A stretch of DNA of 64,000 bases from Ichthyophis bannanicus (Eukaryota; Chordata; Amphibia; Gymnophiona; Ichthyophiidae). The notes beneath the pieces are model-generated. The model was given only the letters and a program-made list of their open reading frames with translations, was not told the origin of the DNA and searched no databases. This document shows, in pieces, positions 61,881 to 64,000 of this stretch. Positions within the stretch are counted from its first letter, which is position 1; each line of letters opens with the position of its first letter. The position numbers and the translations under genes were made by a program. Where the stretch lies: positions 1,665,758,800 through 1,665,822,799 of the forward strand of contig CM066031.1 in assembly GCA_033557465.1 (NCBI GenBank), written 5' to 3'.

Positions 61881-64000
61881 TATGGGTGGCGTTCAGTACA
61901 CAAATGTTTACTGCGCTACGCATTAGGATATGCATCCACCCAGAAGCGTTCAGGAATATGCTGGCCAGGCCCTTGAAAGTTACCATGGAGGCTTTGCACT
62001 TACCATGTGTTAGTTTTAGCACTAAACATGCATTAAGTGCAAAAGCCTACTGGGCTTTAGTAAGGGTCCCTTTAATTTTCTTAAGACTTCCATCATATAT
62101 CTCAGAGAGATATTCAAGACACACCTCCTGGGAGCACTGAAGATTCTAGAAGGAGCTAGTCTTCCTACTAATATAATGTACGAGCTCTCAGCTGAGAAAA
62201 GGATTGTACCACTGGTAGGTAATTTAGGAAAAATATCTCACCATGGATAGATGAACTCTCACGGATGTATCAGAGAGATTTACTACCCTGCTAGTATCTT
62301 TCATCTTTGAACCAGATCGGAATATGATCCTGCGTTTGCATTTTCATAATAAACAGTTTTCTTTTCTGGGCCATATACTCTGGGGTTTTCCATATTTCAG
62401 TAAAGAATGAAAGTTCTTGCTGTGTGTCACTGCTGCTGACATTTCATCGGTTTCCCTGTAAATGCTTAAAGATGATAAGAGCGGGGCTGGTTTTGAGGGG
62501 GTACTCAATGGTACTGAGTACCAGCACCTTTTTCATTGCCTGCTAAAATTGACCTACAGTATGTCCCTCATGTATTAATGAAAGAACCCTGCATATAAAT
62601 ATCTCTGCCTTTTTTGCTAGGAAACATTCACTGGATAAAAGAGAGATTTTCTGTGACACAGTTTAGTTCAAACTTTCCGACTTTCAAAGTGTCTTCTAAG
62701 GCAGAAAGCAATGATCAACTCAAAGCTTGGCATTTGCTAACTGTGATTCACAAGACAACTTTGGGGATGAATTTGATAACAGGATATCTATTTTATAAAG
62801 GCTAACCAAAATACCCAAAAATGTTCTTAAAAAGATAGACCATCAAAATATCACAAAGAGCCTTTGGATTTATCTGCATCTATGTGCTTTAAATATATCA
62901 TCATTAGCCCAAAAATCTTTCATATACTGTCCATTTATTTAGTTTTATTACTTACATGAATAAACCATTAGTTCTGGCAGTCCACACCCGACACAATGAT
63001 GTTAATGATGGATCAGATAGGGTTGAGAAGAGCACTCCTCTGAAGTAGACAACAATTTTTTGAAGCACAGTCGTGTTGGGTGTGTATTGTGAGAACTGAT
63101 GAAGTGTCTGCATGCAGGGCACATAGATATTCCTGCCATCTTTACAACCTGCATATTTATACATGCAGATTTGGCTGTGAAGTTTTGTAAAAGGCCTTTT
63201 TTCTGTAGAAAACCTGTTATAAAATGAGCGCCTTTGATTCTTTAAGATAACTCAAGTGGGGGAGTGGGATTTGTCCTGACCCTTTGGTCTATCCTTAGTC
63301 TGGGCCATTAGAACGGCTGGCCAGTATAACCATATCCAGCATACTGTTATACTGTGCGTAAATCTAGGAGGCCTGTTAAAAATTACTCCCAATGGACTAT
63401 ACATTTAGGGAAAGATCTGTGGCTCCCTATGCGCAAGTTTGGAGTTCTCAGAATTGCACGTGTGCATGTGCACTTCTGTGTCCGCTTTGGTCTGGTGACC
63501 TTTTGTAAGCACACGCAGAAGTACTCTCCCTACCAATCTCATGTTGGGGCATGCACAGGGATGTAGTGTGGGCAGAGCGTAGATGTGGTCTTGAGAGACA
63601 CACATAGGTTATAGAATACTATGACATACATACTATGTGCCAATCTAGACGCCATCATCCATGCCTGCTCTAGGGCAGGTACCACTGTCATGCCTAGCGT
63701 ATGGTGCACCGGTACACATCTATTTTATCGACATGTAAATTCGTCCCTTTATAAAATAGGTCAACTATGTGTACATGGGGACGTGCACCGATAAATGCTT
63801 GAGGTTGCAAAATTATCCTCTTAGCAGACTATACATATAGCATTATAAGTATAATTCCAACTGATATTACTTTCAAAAGGCACTTCGATTTTGACACGAC
63901 ACTAGGTGCTTTTTGCATATCAGGCTGGTTGTATCCTGTGGTCAAACCATTCTTTAAGGAATAGTTTCTATGAGCCCTTTGAGCACCTGTGGAAATTACT
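61881..64000. other. mostly unannotated DNA
   Basis: From 61,885 to 62,075 there is a probable old DNA-element remnant ending TGGGCTTTAGTAAGGGTCCC, of the same type as 8,908-9,568. Near 63,715-63,790, ATCTATTTTATCGACATG and TTTATAAAATAGGTCAAC may form a hairpin-type repeat as near 500-555. No gene is recognised. Confidence 0.4.

Noticed and set aside
1..64000. Exons of a host gene
   Set aside because: I looked for conserved protein segments flanked by AG/GT boundaries on both strands and saw none that were not transposon-derived. A small or fast-evolving exon could still be missed.
1..64000. Endogenous retrovirus or LTR retrotransposon
   Set aside because: No direct LTR pair with TG...CA ends, no protease or integrase motifs, and no gag-like zinc knuckle was noticed. 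The inverted arms at 16.6-23.1 kb belong to a Penelope-like element.

Overview
The window looks like intergenic or intronic DNA from a large, repeat-rich tetrapod genome. The mixture of CR1/L2-group, L1 and RTE (BovB-like) LINEs, a Penelope-like element, hAT and other DNA transposons, and many decayed foldback repeats fits an amphibian. A caecilian is my best guess, but that rests on general recall of such repeats and not on a search. I found no exon of a cellular gene, no tRNA or rRNA gene, no CRISPR array and no bacterial-type operon. Every long open frame I can explain belongs to a transposable element or to low-complexity repeats.

Layout. 1-9.6 kb: old, mostly unique DNA with LINE 3' ends, small hAT-type repeats, a 27-base C run, and a decayed ORF fragment with a PD-(D/E)XK-like motif (6.25-6.79 kb). 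9.6-12.0 kb: a 2.4-kb non-autonomous hAT element with an 8-bp target duplication, a 210-bp-arm palindrome and a G-rich minisatellite. 12-16.6 kb: old fragments. 16.6-23.15 kb: a Penelope-like retroelement on the minus strand (reverse transcriptase plus GIY-YIG endonuclease). It is flanked by inverted terminal arms and a 14-bp target duplication, and it carries two later insertions: a poly-A LINE fragment in one arm, and a 2.0-kb hAT-like insert that splits the GIY-YIG domain. 23.2-29.4 kb: Harbinger-like, L2 and CR1 remnants and a MIR-like SINE. 29.4-33.8 kb: an L2-group LINE (minus) invaded by a CACTG-ended DNA transposon, itself invaded by another LINE fragment; a 308-bp hAT sits in the LINE 3' part. 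34-42 kb: CR1 copies on the minus strand, including an ORF1 esterase remnant, plus foldback repeats and a second Penelope-type inverted terminal repeat.

43.1-51.5 kb: an old L1 (minus) split by a young-looking, near-complete 5.0-kb L2/CR1-group LINE (45,086-50,121, plus). The young LINE has a 5' array of 146-bp monomers, a second array of 58-bp units, an 856-codon open frame with endonuclease and reverse transcriptase plus one frameshift to the C-terminal part, a 3' stem-loop and an AAAT-type tail. 53.4-59.4 kb: a decayed L2-group LINE split by a BovB-like RTE element (7-bp target duplication, CAA tail, four in-frame stops) and by a 147-bp insertion. 59.6-61.5 kb: a CA-rich satellite-like block interrupted by a CR1 3' end. 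61.5-64 kb: fragments and unannotated DNA.

The genes here do not form a pathway; the window is a layered record of insertions. The most informative objects are the 5.0-kb LINE with tandem promoter-like monomers and a signal-peptide-like N terminus, the Penelope element with inverted arms and hammerhead-like motifs, and the nested CACTG-ended transposon. All family assignments come from reading motifs by eye.
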